From a virus: a DNA stretch of 64,000 nt. This document shows, one piece after another, positions 27,238-35,334 of the stretch. The notes beneath the pieces were generated by a model, which did no database searches, had not been told where the DNA came from, and saw nothing but the letters and a program-made list of their open reading frames with translations. Position 1 is the first letter of the stretch; the number at the start of each line of letters is the position of its first letter. The stretch lies in IMG/VR virus record IMGVR_UViG_3300031687_000007, positions 1 to 64,000 of that record, one strand, 5' to 3'. The translations under genes and the position numbers were made by a program.

Positions 27238-29388
27238 CTACTCCGAATCTCGTTTAGTGACAGCAGAAATTGCTGTGGTTAGTACAGTCCTCTCAAGTTC
27301 TTCTTGAGGTAATGGATTCTTAAGCTTGGTGTTAAACGCAGTTACTGCATTGCGAATAGCCTCAATCTTATAACCCCCATCAACTAGAATGTACGTGTAC
27401 TTGATCAATGTATTGGATCGACTGCCTACGCCTGCACTCAAGAGCAACCAACGCTCTAAGTTAGACATAGAAGAATGATCCATGATCTTTTGGTGTTGCT
27501 CTGCTTGCTTATTTGTATCAGGGATAAACATCAAGGCATCTAGTGTCATACCTTCTTGATAAGAATAGTCTCCAGGAAAAGACTCCCACTTACGTGCGAT
27601 ATCTTTTGTGGATCTATCTGTCTCGAACGGTAACCACTCAAATAGGTTTGTCATAAACTTAGCGTATAAAGCAGTATCCAGTCTCACAGTATGCGATAAA
27701 GGCATAATGATTCTAAACCGGTTATCTGCTTCTGTATGACGCTTAGTAGTGGCAAAGAACGCTTGGTAATCCTTCAACAACATCTTCGCTTGCTTCAGAG
27801 AAGTGCCTTCATCTACGTCTAGAATAACTAGGTTAAAGCCTTGTATGGCTTTATCTGATGAGCGGTACTTATCATTGAAGTGATGAGCTGTGTAATGGAA
27901 ACCGGGCATACTTACCAAGTTATGGAGTTGATCCCATGGAGCGAAGTCTGGCTCAAAATCAGTAACAATATTATCTGAGTAAGATATCCGCAGGTTATTC
28001 ATGTCCGTTACGTCCATGGTTTCACCCTTAAAGAACTCAATACTGTCTGAATGGGAAGTACGAATAATAATATTATTCCTATATCCCCAAGCAATAGCTT
28101 GAGTCATCATATCCTTCCGGTGGGCTGCTCCTCCTCTAAAGAACGGCAGATCCTCCATTAAGTCTACATGGGTCACTTCCTTTCGTGCATCAGCCAAGTA
28201 CAATGCAATACGCTCGTGTGTGCGAGGTCTGTTAAGCATACGCTTAAAAGCGTCACCAGAGTCCTCCACCAACTTAAACGCACTGTACAAGTGAGCTGAA
28301 GTAATCACAGCACTACTATCAATGAATGCATAGGCGCCTGCGATCTTAAGAGCCTTAAAGTAACGATGGCTCATTTCCGCCTTCAACATGTCCTCAAATT
28401 CACGCATATCACGTGCTCTGGCTTCACATAGCTGACGGTACTGCAGTAGTAGGATAGATTCTGCCTTGAGCAAGGGGATTTCTTTCTCAAAGTTAATGGA
28501 GTCTGCCAACTTATGAAGACCAATAGCTAAATCGTCTAACGTTTGATCAGATGAGTGATCAGTTAGGCGATCGAACAGCTCTTCGGGTGTTACAGACGTG
28601 TCTGTTATGACCGCTGTGGAGTATCCAAAGATACACCTACGACCAAACCCAGTCTCTAACATCGACAGGTACTCTTCCTCTGTCTTACCACCGTTTAGTA
28701 ACTTACTAGGTGTACCGTATAGCATCATGTTAGTGGGAGTTTTACCATCAATCTCCTCACTACGTAGATTCTCTGCAGTGTTCTTAATAAGCTTCGGCTT
28801 GATCTTACCCACATCGTACAGCTCCAAGAACGTAGTCAATACGTCAGTGTTCTGTACAAGGTTGGATCCAATCTCATCAATCTCTAAGTTAATAGAGCCT
28901 GCGCCTGACATAAGTAACTTATGCCTCATTTGCTTGATAGCAGGTGATGTACCTGAATCAAAGCTAAATAATAGTGGGCCCAACATCTCGAACTCTTTAT
29001 GAAGCTTCTCTTCCATCTCATCTAAAGGAACATTATTCCTAGTAGATCTCTTGATAGCTTCATTGTGAATACTCTCAGCTGCAATAGCTGGGTAAGTATC
29101 CGACAAGAACCGTTCCTTGAATAGATGGATCACCTTCTCTTCAATTATGTTGGTACTTAGGCCTTTACCTGATCCAGATACACTGAGATTAACAGCGTAT
29201 GTGTTCACAGGAATGGTACCCTGGTGTAAGGTTTTGATATTCACTCGCATCATCGACGCTACTTTTGAGAAGTAGTACGCTGTCAGAATACGAAAGAATA
29301 ACGGGTTACTGTTTTGGGTCTTCTGCACCAGAGTCTTAACTAGCTTCTCTTGGGGTACAAAATACTCCATATCTTCAAATGCTTTCAT
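27238..29388 (-). CDS. Primase/ATPase (N4 gp43-like)
   Basis: The 716-residue protein has a P-loop (VSGSGKGLS, about residues 70-78) in an N-terminal ATPase domain like those of DUF3987-type phage primase-helicases. The C-terminal third carries LVILDVDEG, an archaeo-eukaryotic primase (AEP) metal motif, followed by TTKRHTEADNRFRIIMPLS, with histidine and arginine where AEP motif II/III residues are expected. Size and position match N4 gp43, which is needed for N4 DNA replication. AAGGA lies 5-6 bases before ATG. I infer primer synthesis, possibly coupled to unwinding, in the cytoplasm. Confidence 0.78.
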   Translation of the reverse strand: MKAFEDMEYFVPQEKLVKTLVQKTQNSNPLFFRILTAYYFSKVASMMRVNIKTLHQGTIPVNTYAVNLSVSGSGKGLSTNIIEEKVIHLFKERFLSDTYPAIAAESIHNEAIKRSTRNNVPLDEMEEKLHKEFEMLGPLLFSFDSGTSPAIKQMRHKLLMSGAGSINLEIDEIGSNLVQNTDVLTTFLELYDVGKIKPKLIKNTAENLRSEEIDGKTPTNMMLYGTPSKLLNGGKTEEEYLSMLETGFGRRCIFGYSTAVITDTSVTPEELFDRLTDHSSDQTLDDLAIGLHKLADSINFEKEIPLLKAESILLLQYRQLCEARARDMREFEDMLKAEMSHRYFKALKIAGAYAFIDSSAVITSAHLYSAFKLVEDSGDAFKRMLNRPRTHERIALYLADARKEVTHVDLMEDLPFFRGGAAHRKDMMTQAIAWGYRNNIIIRTSHSDSIEFFKGETMDVTDMNNLRISYSDNIVTDFEPDFAPWDQLHNLVSMPGFHYTAHHFNDKYRSSDKAIQGFNLVILDVDEGTSLKQAKMLLKDYQAFFATTKRHTEADNRFRIIMPLSHTVRLDTALYAKFMTNLFEWLPFETDRSTKDIARKWESFPGDYSYQEGMTLDALMFIPDTNKQAEQHQKIMDHSSMSNLERWLLLSAGVGSRSNTLIKYTYILVDGGYKIEAIRNAVTAFNTKLKNPLPQEELERTVLTTAISAVTKRDSE

Positions 29389-29400
29389 AGAGTTCCTTTA

Positions 29401-29562
29401 CTAAATTATATTTGCCATAGCCATAGCCCGCTCCACTAATATATAAATAGACCATGGTGGCATTACAATGGCTAATAGTGTCCACCAAAACCCTTTGGAT
29501 AACACTATACCTGCTAGCCACAATATTAATAGGACTAGTCCAGTCGTATTGTTTATACTCAT
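29401..29562 (-). CDS. 53-residue double-hydrophobic membrane protein
   Basis: The ATG at 29562 overlaps the TGA of the preceding nuclease gene (ATGA), a sign of translational coupling. The product has a span at about residues 8-22 (GLVLLILWLAGIVLS) and another at about 26-43 (WWTLLAIVMPPWSIYILV), with 'KGFWWTL' and 'PPWSIY' between and within them. This GLVLLxLW...KGFWxTLxAIxxPPxxxYxxVE pattern is one I recognise from small uncharacterised proteins in many phages and proteobacteria. A longer frame covering the same bases in another phase is not coding. Function is unknown. Confidence 0.7.
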   Translation of the reverse strand: MSINNTTGLVLLILWLAGIVLSKGFWWTLLAIVMPPWSIYILVERAMAMANII

Positions 29563-30533
29563 ACTGATAGCCTCCCTGAGGCAACATACCCTTGGGCCTG
29601 TTCACAGATGCCAACAGCAGGGCAGTACGCACAGAATTTGACTTCTCCACTTACTTCAACAACGATACCAACTGAACCATCTTGACTTAACTTAATGTAA
29701 GCATCAGATGAGTTATCGAAGTTCTTTGTAGACCTTGCTCTCTTAGCAGGATCTTTATAGTACTTGTACACAGTAGGACGTTCCCATAGCTCTTCAGGAG
29801 TACATGCAGGCATACCTGATTGCTCAGAGTGCTCATACTTGTCCAATAGAGAGATACGATTAGAAACAAATGCTTCTGTGTCCTGCTCTGACTTTAGAAT
29901 GTACTTCTGAGGCAATATACGGCTACTGGGGTAGCTCTTGTCCATACGTGCCTTAGCACTACTCCAATCCGTAAAGATGTAGTCAATGATCATATAAGGC
30001 TCTGTAATGATCTCTGGGAAGAGCCACTTATAAATACTTCCTTGCTGGATGTACTTATCCTTATTAGATTGATTGATATACCCATACGTACCGGTAGTCT
30101 TGAAGTCTTCTAAAACACCTTCAGATACAAAGTCGAACTTACCTGAAACGGTGTACTTACCTACCTTCTTGGATCCACGTATCTCCATATAAACAGGGAT
30201 ACATCCATCGAATAGCTCATCCTTAGTTGGATTAATGCGAACATTATCAATCATTCGAGGGGTGAATCGTAGGGATGCTAGTGCTGCAGGTAGCTTCTTA
30301 CTGAGCCATGCGTTTTCAATAGCTGTATGAACAGCAGTACCCATCCTACTAGGGATAAGGTCAGCAATGTCAGTGGAAGAAGCGCTCTGTATTCTACTAC
30401 CTAATACAAGGCTCTTAATGGGCTTTAATAAACTGGTAGCACTTACAGTGTATGGATCAGAATTGTGATCGTAATCATCATTACTTAACCATACCGCTAT
30501 AGACAACGGTAAGTTGGTATTGTTTGTGAACAT
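29559..30533 (-). CDS. PD-(D/E)XK nuclease, Cas4/RecB-like (N4 gp42-like)
   Basis: The start is set at ATG 30533: the open frame continues to 30566, but that extension lies inside a promoter hairpin (30551-30567). The 324-residue product has RecB-family motifs: MGTAVHTAIE (motif with His and Glu), GKFDFVSEGVLEDFKTT (Asp, then E-D-F-K active site), and a C-terminal cysteine cluster CAYCPAVGIC (with another Cys in MPACTPEE) that could bind an Fe-S cluster as in Cas4. N4 gp42 occupies the same place. It is probably an exonuclease or single-strand nuclease for replication, recombination or host DNA breakdown. Confidence 0.8.
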   Translation of the reverse strand: MFTNNTNLPLSIAVWLSNDDYDHNSDPYTVSATSLLKPIKSLVLGSRIQSASSTDIADLIPSRMGTAVHTAIENAWLSKKLPAALASLRFTPRMIDNVRINPTKDELFDGCIPVYMEIRGSKKVGKYTVSGKFDFVSEGVLEDFKTTGTYGYINQSNKDKYIQQGSIYKWLFPEIITEPYMIIDYIFTDWSSAKARMDKSYPSSRILPQKYILKSEQDTEAFVSNRISLLDKYEHSEQSGMPACTPEELWERPTVYKYYKDPAKRARSTKNFDNSSDAYIKLSQDGSVGIVVEVSGEVKFCAYCPAVGICEQAQGYVASGRLSV

Positions 30534-30550
30534 AGTTTTCTCTTCATAGA

Positions 30551-30567
30551 AATGTGCGGAGCACATT
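30551..30567 (-). promoter_or_regulatory. Virion-RNAP-type hairpin promoter (H4)
   Basis: On the plus (template) strand, AATGTGC and GCACATT form a perfect 7-bp stem around GGA. N4 virion-RNAP promoters have exactly such a stem with a C-GGA-G closed 3-base loop on the template strand. The hairpin points at the gp42-like gene, whose ATG is 18 bases past the stem. The N4 spacing would put +1 near 30548, where there is no C-C pair, so this is the weakest of the four. Confidence 0.6.
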
Positions 30568-30730
30568 GATCGTTATTTAATAGATTAGTTAAGGTACCCC
30601 CTCTGTCACCAGCTGCGGGGGCCACAGCTCTATGGGGAAAAACACTAACCCTGGCTTATTGATTTTTTAACCCTAAGCGCTAGGCCCAGTAGGTACGCTC
30701 ATCAACGAGAGCGCAACTACTGTATCACCT

Positions 30731-31846
30731 TTATAGTGCTGCATCTATGATTTCCTGAGCTGTAGCATTATTAGGTATTGTAATTTTACTACCCATACTT
30801 GGATAATAGATTTCTAAGTTTGCACCTAGCTTAACAATGTCATGCTTAAGTTCCGGTAACTCCTGCCAAGACATGCTATCTACTAGGTTTGTGTTTAACC
30901 AAGCTATTAGATCTGGATCAGTTTTTACCATGTAATACTGTGCATCATGTATATGTGCAATAGGTAAAATACTATATCTATAAGCAGAGGTATGAACCTT
31001 GCCCATAAATTCATTAGCTGCACGGTTATTAAGTAGTCCGTATGACTGACCTAATGCGTTGCCGGCAGTACGTCCTTCAGCCTGTGCTTCAAAGGGCGTA
31101 TGACGTGTGTTTAAGATCGTTTGAGCTAGAACAGGTGTTCTTAGGCGTAGACCGAATGCACCTGTTACATAGCCATTCTTAGTAGCCTCTATGAGCTTAA
31201 CTTGTACCCATTCATCGGATACCTTGTACAGCTCGTGATAGTTATCAACAATCTCACGTGCTTCCTCTTTAGAGAAACCTAGTGTGTTGACTAAGGTATG
31301 CTCAGTTCCCTGATAGGTAAGAGCAAACGTAGGGCCTTTGGATCGTTGCCTAAGTGCCTCATACATCGTTTCAATACTATTGATCGAGGCAACTGTGTCC
31401 ACGATATCAGGCATCTGCTTACCAAAGTATGCGAATGCTCTTAAACAGTGACCGTCATAGCCATCTGCATATACTTTAATCTTGTTTGGATCTTTAGTTG
31501 TAAGAGCTGAAATCTTGTCTTCAAGACTAGAGAAGTCAGCACCCACTATGACCCACCCAGGAGGAGCCTGAAAGCATCCTTTAATTGCCTTAGCAAACTT
31601 ACTCCCAGTAGATGGAAGCTGTTGTAGGTTGATCTTAGAGGAGCTCAGGCGTCCTGATTTGGTACCACCCAAATGAAAGTTACCATGAAGGAACCATTTA
31701 CCCATCTTGGGTATGGTCTTGAATAAGAAAGCAGGGACGAATGCAGTTAGTAACTTACTAACCTCATTTATCTCCATCAGATACTTAAGGACTCTTGCTA
31801 CCTTGATAGCATCATCCCTATTCTTAATCTTAGATATTCCACTCAT
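30731..31846 (-). CDS. DNA polymerase A family, C-terminal (palm/fingers) fragment
   Basis: The 371-residue protein holds the polymerase half of a family A enzyme: motif A IVGADFSSLEDK (D104), motif B RQRSKGPTFALTYQG (K170) and motif C AHIHDAQYY (D301), with HGNFHLGGTKSGRLSSSKIN upstream as in T7/Pol I. The carboxylates needed for catalysis are present. The exonuclease and thumb portions are encoded separately at 32596-34092. The two parts sum to 869 residues, about the size of intact N4 gp39. It overlaps the preceding small gene by 17 bases. It must associate with the N-terminal fragment to give an active replicase. Confidence 0.9.
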   Translation of the reverse strand: MSGISKIKNRDDAIKVARVLKYLMEINEVSKLLTAFVPAFLFKTIPKMGKWFLHGNFHLGGTKSGRLSSSKINLQQLPSTGSKFAKAIKGCFQAPPGWVIVGADFSSLEDKISALTTKDPNKIKVYADGYDGHCLRAFAYFGKQMPDIVDTVASINSIETMYEALRQRSKGPTFALTYQGTEHTLVNTLGFSKEEAREIVDNYHELYKVSDEWVQVKLIEATKNGYVTGAFGLRLRTPVLAQTILNTRHTPFEAQAEGRTAGNALGQSYGLLNNRAANEFMGKVHTSAYRYSILPIAHIHDAQYYMVKTDPDLIAWLNTNLVDSMSWQELPELKHDIVKLGANLEIYYPSMGSKITIPNNATAQEIIDAAL

Positions 31847-32204
31847 AGTTCAAAGTTTCCTGTGCATCTTTGATGTAGTTAGATAGAGCTATCTCTGGGA
31901 AGTCTTCTAATGAAATGCTAGTACGTAGTACAATGTTAGATGTGAGATGGTCTACTAAATGACCTGGGGTATACGTCATACCCTTCATCTCTACTTTAAG
32001 CTGATCCAGAAGTAGCACTGTATGCATCCTGTTAAATGGAGCAGACTCTGACTCATCAAGTACTAAATTAATATCACCAGTAATTGTGTTGCTCTTAAGA
32101 TTATAGTTATCAAGTGACCAACTGATACTCTGCGCCCCAGTAGAGAGCTTCGATAGACCTAACCTAAACTGCTCCCCTAGGTCGCTTAACTTGAATTTAT
32201 CCAT
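31830..32204 (-). CDS. Small protein B inserted between DNA polymerase fragments
   Basis: This 124-residue protein starts 19 bases inside the gene before it and ends 17 bases inside the polymerase C-terminal gene. Its C-terminal half (GDINLVLDES...FPEIALSNYIKDAQ...LNYEW) lines up with that of the neighbour at 32186-32599 (GELRIKLTDG...YPDIQLRQLL...LIHSW), so the pair look like diverged duplicates. There is no nuclease, intein or homing-endonuclease motif. Mixed strands and helices with a hydrophobic core suggest a folded domain. Overlap implies coupled translation with the polymerase parts. Confidence 0.65.
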   Translation of the reverse strand: MDKFKLSDLGEQFRLGLSKLSTGAQSISWSLDNYNLKSNTITGDINLVLDESESAPFNRMHTVLLLDQLKVEMKGMTYTPGHLVDHLTSNIVLRTSISLEDFPEIALSNYIKDAQETLNYEWNI

Positions 32205-32599
32205 AATATACTCCTTTTAGGGAACTTTGGGTTACGCCATGAATGTATTAACACTGGTGGTTTCCCAGTGAGTAGTTGCCTTAGTTGAATATCAGGGTAG
32301 TTTTTTATCTCTACCTTTAATGGTAGATCTACGGTGTACTTAGTACTGTGTGCTCGGCGCCATCTATCAATACTGATGATATCCATCTTACTTAATACAA
32401 TGCCCATAGCCTTCTCAAACTTGGGCCTATCGTGCCCATCAGTTAACTTGATCCTAAGTTCACCATACATAATGGTTGGTATCCTAGAATACCTAACACA
32501 TAGATTTATATGGATCACCTTAATATGGTCACGGAGTATCGGAGTACGTTTAACCACATCAACGATTCGGTCGAATAGTAATTCTTTAGCAGTGCTCAC
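32186..32599 (-). CDS. Small protein A inserted between DNA polymerase fragments
   Basis: The 137-residue frame starts with GTG overlapping the TGA of the polymerase N-terminal gene (GTGA), with AGGAG two bases upstream. The protein is basic (C-terminus RNPKFPKRSILWINSS; middle DRWRRAHSTKYTVD) and shares its strand-rich second half with the following gene. Tight overlap on both sides means all four genes are translated together. I see no motif of a mobile element. A structural subunit of the split polymerase, or a replication accessory, is the simplest reading. Confidence 0.65.
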   Translation of the reverse strand: MSTAKELLFDRIVDVVKRTPILRDHIKVIHINLCVRYSRIPTIMYGELRIKLTDGHDRPKFEKAMGIVLSKMDIISIDRWRRAHSTKYTVDLPLKVEIKNYPDIQLRQLLTGKPPVLIHSWRNPKFPKRSILWINSS

Positions 32600-34092
32600 A
32601 ACTCCTCCTCATCAATGTCATATTGATTAAGTAACAACTTATACAGCTTCTTAATGGTTTTCTTCCCAGTAGCTGGTTGCCCTGTGTCTGTAGTATCTAA
32701 CACTGGAAGCCCTAGGAAGCCATATAAGAGACTGCTAAGCTGAAGAGGACTATTGGTATTCAATGACTGAACAAACTCGTCCAGAGGCTTAAACTTCTTC
32801 TTTAGAAGGGTATTCTTAAGAATGAATGCCTTCTTCTGCTCAAGCCACAGGTAGTCTTTAACTAACTCTGTTCTGTGAAGGTTCCTAGTACTAGTAGACA
32901 TAATCTTTTTGAGATCTTCCTCCACTACTTCAATGGAAGGCATATCCATAGGCATACCTGTAAGTTCCATCTGAGTGATGTTCTTAAGGGATGGTATGAA
33001 TATGTTACGGTAGATCTCTAACTGATCGTCCTCACACATCTTGTCGTAATACTTATTGAATACATACCAAGTACTAAGGCAATCAACCAAGTTGTAGTTC
33101 ATAAGATCTACATTTTGGATCAAGTTAATATCATGGATATCTTCCTGAGCATAGTTGCCTGCATACTCAAACGCATTATGTTTAAGTGATAGTTTATTCT
33201 CAGCTGTGTTATTAGTAGCTAGGTATGTGATGATCTTAGTGTCATCTATGTCCCTGAACATAACGTCCAGTGCATCTACCATAGCAACGAAGTCAGTACT
33301 CACCTCCCTCATAAACACGTCGTATATAATACAACGAATATCAAATGAGGCATTGTGGTACTTAAGGTTACCTTTGTACTGGGTGAAGAAAGCGTAAAGT
33401 AGATCAACTAGTTTCCACTTATCCTCATCTGTACGTGTAATCATATGAGATACGTTTATAGTAACGCCTTCATGCTGATTCCATGCAAATGCAATAGTAC
33501 CAATACGAGACTCACCAATAGATAGGCCAAAGGTCTCTACGTCACAAGTGAGTGAGGGATACTGGTGTAAAGATTCCAGCTGGAATTTAATATCAGCTAG
33601 ATCATCCACATAAGTAGATGAGTGAATTATACCTTGACCAATTATCTGGTAGTTACCACCTAGGTCAGCTGATATAGCTTCAAGACTTATATCTATCTTC
33701 TCTTGTAGAGCTGGGTTATAGAATAGCCCTTGATAGTTAGCAGTAAGGAATACATTCATGTGCTCAAATCCTTTAACCATACAGGGCATTTTATAGCTGT
33801 AGTGTGGCTCAGACTTAGATTGTTTAGTTGCTGCTTTGAAGTATGTAGAGTCGGCTATTATTACAGTAATAATGCCCTCTGCATCCAGATCAGCTAAAAG
33901 TGCAGGTAGTACTTCCTTAATCATCTTAGCAGGCGCCTTACCAGCAGAGTTGAACTCTAATGGCATTACTTTTAAACATGCTTGTAGGGGCTCTGCATAG
34001 TGCTTCATTACACCATCGTATTTATAGGCAGATTCTTTGATCAACAGGGCAGCATCCGGGAACTTGTCCGGATCAGTGTAAAAGTGTTTCAT
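32596..34092 (-). CDS. DNA polymerase A family, N-terminal (exonuclease/thumb) fragment
   Basis: The 498-residue protein carries a 3'-5' exonuclease domain: Exo I LTCDVETFG (D184, E186), Exo II NASFDIRC (D251) and Exo III YNLVDCLSTW. It then runs into a family A thumb region whose last part (NTNSPLQLSSLLYGFLGLPV, then TGKKTIKKLYKLLL) matches the thumb of Pol I/T7 polymerase just before the palm. It stops there. The palm and fingers are encoded at 30731-31846. GAGGT lies 4 bases before ATG. The break is therefore clean, at a domain boundary, in an otherwise complete enzyme. Confidence 0.9.
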   Translation of the reverse strand: MKHFYTDPDKFPDAALLIKESAYKYDGVMKHYAEPLQACLKVMPLEFNSAGKAPAKMIKEVLPALLADLDAEGIITVIIADSTYFKAATKQSKSEPHYSYKMPCMVKGFEHMNVFLTANYQGLFYNPALQEKIDISLEAISADLGGNYQIIGQGIIHSSTYVDDLADIKFQLESLHQYPSLTCDVETFGLSIGESRIGTIAFAWNQHEGVTINVSHMITRTDEDKWKLVDLLYAFFTQYKGNLKYHNASFDIRCIIYDVFMREVSTDFVAMVDALDVMFRDIDDTKIITYLATNNTAENKLSLKHNAFEYAGNYAQEDIHDINLIQNVDLMNYNLVDCLSTWYVFNKYYDKMCEDDQLEIYRNIFIPSLKNITQMELTGMPMDMPSIEVVEEDLKKIMSTSTRNLHRTELVKDYLWLEQKKAFILKNTLLKKKFKPLDEFVQSLNTNSPLQLSSLLYGFLGLPVLDTTDTGQPATGKKTIKKLYKLLLNQYDIDEEEL

Positions 34093-34182
34093 AGGTACCT
34101 CAGGAATTAGGTAGTCCGTTTTTAACCACAGGAGGACTAGGCCTGGAGGAACACCCTATGGAGTAGGCTGGTTTGTGTATGA

Positions 34183-34353
34183 TTAGTGGTCTATTAGATC
34201 CTTTGGATCAATACCCATCTCTCTTGCCATGTTACGCAGCTCTACTTGTGTACGTGCGTGGTGGCGTTTATCTTCATTCTCTTGTTGAATTTCAACAGAG
34301 CGCTTACAAATTGCTTGGTACTCTTCTAGGCTTTGTAGCGGTGGGAGTGTCAT
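34183..34353 (-). CDS. 56-residue charged helical protein
   Basis: An ATG at 34353 opens MTLPPLQSLEEYQAICKRSV and the frame ends in ARTQVELRNMAREMGIDPKD and a short LIDH. The protein is mainly charged helix; the end resembles a small helical hairpin of a DNA- or protein-binding type. It overlaps the upstream small gene by 50 bases in another frame, which is long for real neighbours but both frames have good amino-acid composition. It lies 90 bases upstream of the polymerase gene. Function is unknown. Confidence 0.5.
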   Translation of the reverse strand: MTLPPLQSLEEYQAICKRSVEIQQENEDKRHHARTQVELRNMAREMGIDPKDLIDH

Positions 34354-34462
34354 TGGAAACCATCTTGTAAAAGACTTTCACATTATCTTCACCAAGAATG
34401 TCTAAGACATCTTTTAGTGAGTAATACTTAGTCAGGTGAGACATCAGTTCCTGAATCTTCAC
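34304..34462 (-). CDS. 52-residue small protein
   Basis: A GTG start at 34462 overlaps the TGA of the previous tiny gene (GTGA). The product begins MKIQELMSHLTKYYSLKDVL, continues DILGEDNVKVFYKMVS and ends in a basic tail (TKPRRVPSNL). The N-terminal part looks like a small helical domain. No family is recognised. Composition and the GTGA coupling support coding. Confidence 0.5.
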   Translation of the reverse strand: MKIQELMSHLTKYYSLKDVLDILGEDNVKVFYKMVSNDTPTATKPRRVPSNL

Positions 34463-34569
34463 TGCAGTATCGTGATCCAATCCAGTGCTTTCGTTATTAT
34501 TGATAATACTACTCCTACTATAAAGGATACAACTGATTCTATAGCTAGATCGTCTTCATTTATGCTCAT
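34459..34569 (-). CDS. 36-residue single-span membrane peptide
   Basis: AAGGGG lies 6 bases before the ATG at 34569. The peptide has an acidic start (MSINEDDLAIES) and one hydrophobic helix (VVSFIVGVVLSIITKALDWI). Its stop is coupled to the next start by GTGA. Length is minimal, so the evidence is the ribosome binding site, the coupling and the membrane character. Function is unknown. Confidence 0.45.
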   Translation of the reverse strand: MSINEDDLAIESVVSFIVGVVLSIITKALDWITILQ

Positions 34570-34695
34570 GATGTACCCCTTAAATTTAAGGCACATATTA
34601 TATATCAGAATAGGGTGGTAGTGGTTAACTCTTCATAACCAAATGCCTAGCAGGGAAGCATCAAGACACTCATTTACTACCATAAAATTGTTAGG

Positions 34696-35112
34696 CTATT
34701 CCCATCTGTAAAAGATGTGATCACCTATAACACCAACACGTACCATACCTCGATCGTAGATCCAGTTAGGGCTAATCCCTATAGCATGGTAGTGGGTAGA
34801 GCCATCGGTAATATCAGGGTAAATACCTGACACAATACCACTAGCTAATTTATTCGATTGGCTCCAGGCTGTCATGTCTCTAGGACTATCAGACCTACCA
34901 TCGCACCACCAACTGAAGTGGCACCTATTACGAACTGGAACATTATTCCAGTATCTTCCTGCTTTTACAACACTGCAGGCATCATCTTTGTACCTAGAAT
35001 CAGCAACTCTGTTCATAACTACATGATTTACAGCCAATTCTCCTGCTGTAAGCTCTCCTCTAGCCTCATGGTAACCATTAAGGGCTAGGCAAATCATTAA
35101 TTCCGCTATCAT
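34696..35112 (-). CDS. SleB-like cell wall hydrolase
   Basis: The 138-residue protein has the SleB/Hydrolase_2 pattern: a catalytic-region 'NGYHEARGELTAGELAVNHV' with E/R/E order, then NRVADSRYKDDACSVV, the CHFSWWCDG block and a 'DGSTHYHA' motif near the end. In bacteria this family includes spore-cortex and general peptidoglycan transglycosylases. It lacks a clear cleavable signal peptide; the first 12 residues are hydrophobic but include Glu and Cys. It sits among early/middle genes, far from the late M15 endolysin. It may modify the wall early, or act as a cytoplasmic inhibitor; both are guesses. Confidence 0.78.
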   Translation of the reverse strand: MIAELMICLALNGYHEARGELTAGELAVNHVVMNRVADSRYKDDACSVVKAGRYWNNVPVRNRCHFSWWCDGRSDSPRDMTAWSQSNKLASGIVSGIYPDITDGSTHYHAIGISPNWIYDRGMVRVGVIGDHIFYRWE

Positions 35113-35281
35113 CTAACATCTCCATTTCATCTACCATAGTTTGGAAGTGAGTTAGTGCACGTTGTTTATCAGTGGTCTTAAAGATATGCACACCATTTAC
35201 ATTATTTGAATGTACTTGGTGCATACCTTTGAGGTTCATCATCATGACAACCCCCTCATTGTTTTGAAATCGTTTACCCAT
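35078..35281 (-). CDS. 67-residue hypothetical protein
   Basis: AAGGAG lies 5 bases before the ATG at 35281, a strong initiation site. The product is rich in Met, Asn, His and Gln (GVVMMMNLKGMHQVHSNN) with an acidic helical end (DEMEMLDDSGIND). It overlaps the hydrolase gene by 35 bases. No motif is recognised. Position suggests co-expression with the SleB-like protein. Confidence 0.55.
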   Translation of the reverse strand: MGKRFQNNEGVVMMMNLKGMHQVHSNNVNGVHIFKTTDKQRALTHFQTMVDEMEMLDDSGINDLPSP

Positions 35282-35290
35282 AAATACTCC

Positions 35291-35326
35291 TTAAAATAAG
35301 GGATACCTGTTAGTAACAGATACCCC
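35291..35326 (-). terminator. Terminator after SPFH gene
   Basis: On the minus strand GGGGTATCTGTT and AACAGGTATCCC pair in a stem of 10 of 12 positions around a 3-base loop, followed by CTTATTTTAA. It begins 9 bases after the SPFH stop codon. The T-run is interrupted, so strength is moderate. Confidence 0.6.
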
Positions 35327-35334
35327 TTTAACCA

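Noticed and set aside
29375-29650. Minus-strand frame of 91 residues
   Set aside because: It overlaps the nuclease gene end and the real 53-residue membrane protein in another phase, and lacks a ribosome binding site.
32534-32556. CGGAG sequences in the polymerase-linked ORF
   Set aside because: They have the loop word but no flanking stem longer than two pairs, and lie inside a gene.
30731-34092. DNA polymerase split as a simple sequencing frameshift
   Set aside because: Two complete coupled frames totalling about 260 residues lie between the halves, so a single indel cannot rejoin them.
34173-34621. Plus-strand frames of 60-65 residues upstream of the polymerase gene
   Set aside because: They run against the direction of all genes here and mirror the three small minus-strand genes.
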